From positions 171,184 through 235,183 of the forward strand of contig JTDE01000130.1 in NCBI GenBank assembly GCA_014338405.1: a stretch of DNA of 64,000 bases, read 5' to 3'. Positions 61,450-64,000 of the stretch are shown here, piece by piece; position 1 is the stretch's first letter, and the number at the start of each line of letters is the position of its first letter. The position numbers were made by a program, and so were the translations under genes. The notes beneath the pieces were generated by a model, which worked only from the letters and a program-made list of their open reading frames with translations, was not told the origin of the DNA and did not search any database. This stretch comes from Paragonimus skrjabini miyazakii (Eukaryota > Platyhelminthes > Trematoda > Plagiorchiida > Troglotrematidae).

Positions 61450-62610
61450 TGTGCCTGCTAAATAGTTATTTTGCCGGTTTACACAAATCAGCTAACCTTC
61501 GGGCTAGATCAGTTTGCGTTTGGATCCCGTAAGTCTTATTTTGGAAGCTGCTATTTATCCCCGAATCGGATGTGTTCGTCAAGGAGACCCCGCATCCACC
61601 ATCTACTGTTTATAAAATCCTTGAACAAACCTCGTTCAACCTCCTTTGACTTAGTCCTTAACACACCTGGCTTATATTGATGATATCCTACTGGCAGCTT
61701 GCTTGAGAAAAATACTATAAATCGAAGTGCAACATCTGCAGGACGTTCTCCTTCGAATAGCTTTGATCATGAAAAACTAAAAGACCCAGTGCTTTTAAGT
61801 GAAAGCGGATAGAAAAAGAGGTACCATTGTTTTTGACGACCGACTCTTGGAAGTAATTGGAACCATCAGTGTATTAACTTCTTCTGCAGAAACGTTCAAG
61901 ATTCTAGACCTGGATGGGAGTTTTATCAATATTTGTGGTTGTCGATCTAGTAAAAAGTTGCACGGGGTGACGGCAGCATTTCTGAAACCCCAGCAAAGAA
62001 TCGATATCCTGTGGATGCACTTATTACAGAGATCAACCGTAAACTATTACTTTGTTTCGTCCATGAAAAGATGCTGAATTCCATAGATCAAGCAGTGAGA
62101 ATGACTATTAAGAAATGGTTGCAGTTGCCCAGAGACGCATCCGAAGCTCCCTTTATTTGGATATCAAATCCAGCGGCTGCCAGCTACCACGACTTTAGTC
62201 TCGTGCACCTCCGAAGAGATCTCGCATCAAAAACACCTGTCAGCAAGAAATACGGTTTTACGATGTGTTCTATGCGATACTCCATTTTAATCGTTTCGTT
62301 GCCCTGCTCTCATGCTAATGTCAACGGCCGAAACGATTATTACTTCCGATGAAAAAGCAAACTTTGCATGCCGTGAAGTCTTTCACAATACGTATAATGA
62401 TGCCTGTTTGCGACATTCGCCATTGACGACCACGTCATACAAATGAATACGGAAAACAACCCGGATTATTATTCTTCTCTACAAGAAAGCGATAAAACTT
62501 AGAGTTAACATGTTGCTCACGAAAATTTGTCGATCATATGGCCGTCCGAACTCATCGGAGTTAAAATCTCGCTGAGGTGATAGCTATAAATTTTGTCTCC
62601 CATTCTTTGG
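61450..62610 (+). pseudogene. R2-clade non-LTR retrotransposon fossil (RT end and C-terminal region)
   Basis: In shifting plus-strand frames the usual R2 order is visible: a GVRQGDP block (CVRQGDPAST, about 61,570-61,600), the catalytic box read as AYIDDILLA at about 61,674-61,700 with both Asp kept, KADRKRGTIVF, FKILDLDGSF, then the R2-type signature AFLKPQQRIDIL at about 61,978-62,014, INRKLLLCFVHEKML, a WLQLPRDA segment at about 62,118 (matching the WL.LPKD.P block) and the LVHLRRD end. Further on, KLRVNMLLTKICRSYGR (about 62,497-62,545) fits the stretch before the C-terminal zinc finger and endonuclease. Stops interrupt it at many points and the N-terminal part is not recognisable, so it is an old, truncated, dead copy. 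No ribosomal RNA sequence surrounds it. Confidence 0.8.
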
Positions 62611-62614
62611 TATT

Positions 62615-63260
62615 GACTTGTTAATTATTCTGATGTGTGCAGACGAAACAAAAATGTGACTGCATTAGTGACCGATAATTTTGGAAAAGGAACCTCAAAG
62701 GTTTCTAGAACCCCACCCTCTCATGGCCAACATTTCTTAACCCCGAATTTCCCGTATACTAAGACAATGCAATCTCTATCGCTGACGTGGTTATAAAGTG
62801 GAAGCTTGTGTCAACCTAGTGAGGGATGAGTGCGTTCCGAGAGAAATTTGTATATGCACTTACTCTCTCCTATCTTAGAATAGCCCTTTCTCCAAATTAC
62901 CGCAATGTCCGATCTTGTTTAGTAACAGAGGTCTAATACACCCATCATCGCACAAATTCCTACGGCAAATGAGCCTCCCAAAATGTGATATTTCATAAAT
63001 TTGTTTAACGTCTATTCAAAGTTTCCTAGGATACTTGTCACACAACCACCTACAGATTTCGACAAAGGTTTACTTTTGACGTACTATGATGTGTAATACA
63101 TAAATCAAAATAGTGAGACACGCGTCCTCATTACCCAGAGGCACTATTGCCGAGTCGTACAAATGTCGATTCTGGGAGACGCATGCCTCCGGCTGACAAC
63201 AAACTGTTGCTGTTACTCCGGAGAACACCAGTTGATTTATGTCTACTCACTGTCTTACTC
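62615..63260. other. AT-rich stretch, nothing recognised
   Basis: This may include the decayed endonuclease end of the R2-like element, but no motif could be matched. Confidence 0.45.
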
Positions 63261-63263
63261 TAG

Positions 63264-63388
63264 TCTATCACAAGAACAAAATGTTTTAACGAACAAGAAA
63301 AGGAAACTCCGCAAACAAGTTTACTTGCCTCGTGTACGTTCAATTACTCTGAATGACGGAAATGAATTTGCTTACACACTACCAACCA
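63264..63388 (+). CDS. candidate internal exon, unknown basic peptide
   Basis: The acceptor (CACTGTCTTACTCTAG) has a good pyrimidine tract and the donor is strong (CAACCA|GTAAGT). Between them lie one completing base, 41 open codons and one leftover base. The peptide has a lysine/arginine cluster (TNKKRKLRKQVYLPRVR), which could be a nuclear localisation signal, followed by ITLNDGNEFAYTLPT. No family was recognised. The entry phase does not fit directly after the 57,981-58,139 candidate, so an intervening exon would be needed. Confidence 0.25.
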
Positions 63389-63519
63389 GTAAGTCGTTTC
63401 AGCTGTGCCTCCTTCGAGTTGACATTAAAATATTTCAGGTGCCCACTTTCATCGAGCGGAAATTGACGCCAAAAGTTGCTTATAGAGTAATTCATTTCAG
63501 TCAACATGAATAGCAAACG

Positions 63520-64000
63520 ATTTTCTGTATGCTGTCCTGTGGCTGTTTGCAGTTTGATGTCGCACGTTTGCATCGTCACGATTGCCACAAAATGTATGTA
63601 TGTCAGCGGACAAACACGTGTATTTTTGTGGTGCGCATGATTGCATAGTTCACTGTTTGCACCCTTACTCATAAATGTGTCTGATTCTGCATAACCGTGT
63701 GATTATTCCCGATTGGATGTTTACTACATAACTGCCCTACTCTTACAATCCACAAACTAGTCTGGAATCCTAGCATAAATACAAATTCACCTGCTGTCTA
63801 TCAGCTCGATCTACTGCTGGTCAATTTTACTGTCAGAATGAATATTATTCCCGCACTTACCACATAAATATTTATGTACACGAGCTGCTTTCTGACCGGT
63901 ATTCGGACGGGCCACTCTATGGGCTTTTGCCTAAAATGACTAGTTCAACTTACATCTCGTTAATTGAAGAATAAGGAGATTGGAATTGTGATGATGTTGA
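63520..64000. other. AT-rich end of window, nothing recognised
   Basis: No domain, RNA gene or repeat was seen. The minus-strand open frame at 63,379-63,672 is of chance length. Confidence 0.5.

Noticed and set aside
1..64000. Bacterial or phage gene clusters, CRISPR arrays, operons
   Set aside because: No regularly spaced direct repeats, no closely packed open frames and no recognisable bacterial proteins. All domains found are eukaryotic mobile elements.

Overview
The window looks like non-coding DNA from an animal nuclear genome, most consistent with a flatworm such as a trematode. It is AT-rich and has no operons, no ribosome-binding-site-led gene series and no long open frames. The longest open frame is about 145 codons, and the number and length of open frames are about what chance gives at this base composition. 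No gene can be named. The organism call is inference: it rests on the mix of decayed retroelements (Penelope-like, CR1/L2-like LINE, R2-like LINE, Ty3/gypsy) and on tRNA-derived repeats.

Layout. 1-1,070: nothing recognised. 1,081-1,710: two tRNA-like SINE copies in inverted orientation. 4.4-7.5 kb: several open frames bounded by plausible splice sites (candidate exons of unknown identity). 8.1-9.95 kb, minus strand: Ty3/gypsy pol fossil with RNase H, zinc-finger linker, integrase and C-terminal region. 12.3 kb: candidate exon. 17.85-20.22 kb, minus strand: long decayed CR1/L2-like LINE with an endonuclease part and most reverse transcriptase blocks. 24.2-25.7 kb, plus strand: Penelope-like element with reverse transcriptase and a GIY-YIG-like end. 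30.2-30.85 kb and 40.9-41.33 kb: clusters of a roughly 300-bp repeat carrying a complete tRNA-like cloverleaf in its middle. 33.26-33.46 kb: possible MULE transposase scrap. 42.33-42.59 kb: candidate first exon of a small cysteine-rich secreted protein. 53.77-53.87 kb: third kind of tRNA-like SINE head. 57.98-58.14 and 63.26-63.39 kb: candidate exons. 60.30-60.39 kb: two crossing stems able to form a pseudoknot. 61.45-62.6 kb, plus strand: R2-clade LINE fossil. The rest is AT-rich sequence in which nothing was recognised.

How it fits together. Every recognisable protein domain belongs to a mobile element, and all copies carry stops and frame changes, so they are dead. The window is best read as intergenic or large-intron sequence filled with old insertions. 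Five candidate plus-strand exons (4,481, 7,253, 12,292, 21,332 and 57,981) have compatible reading phases and could belong to one gene with very long introns. That remains a weak inference, because open frames of this size with splice-like ends are expected by chance.
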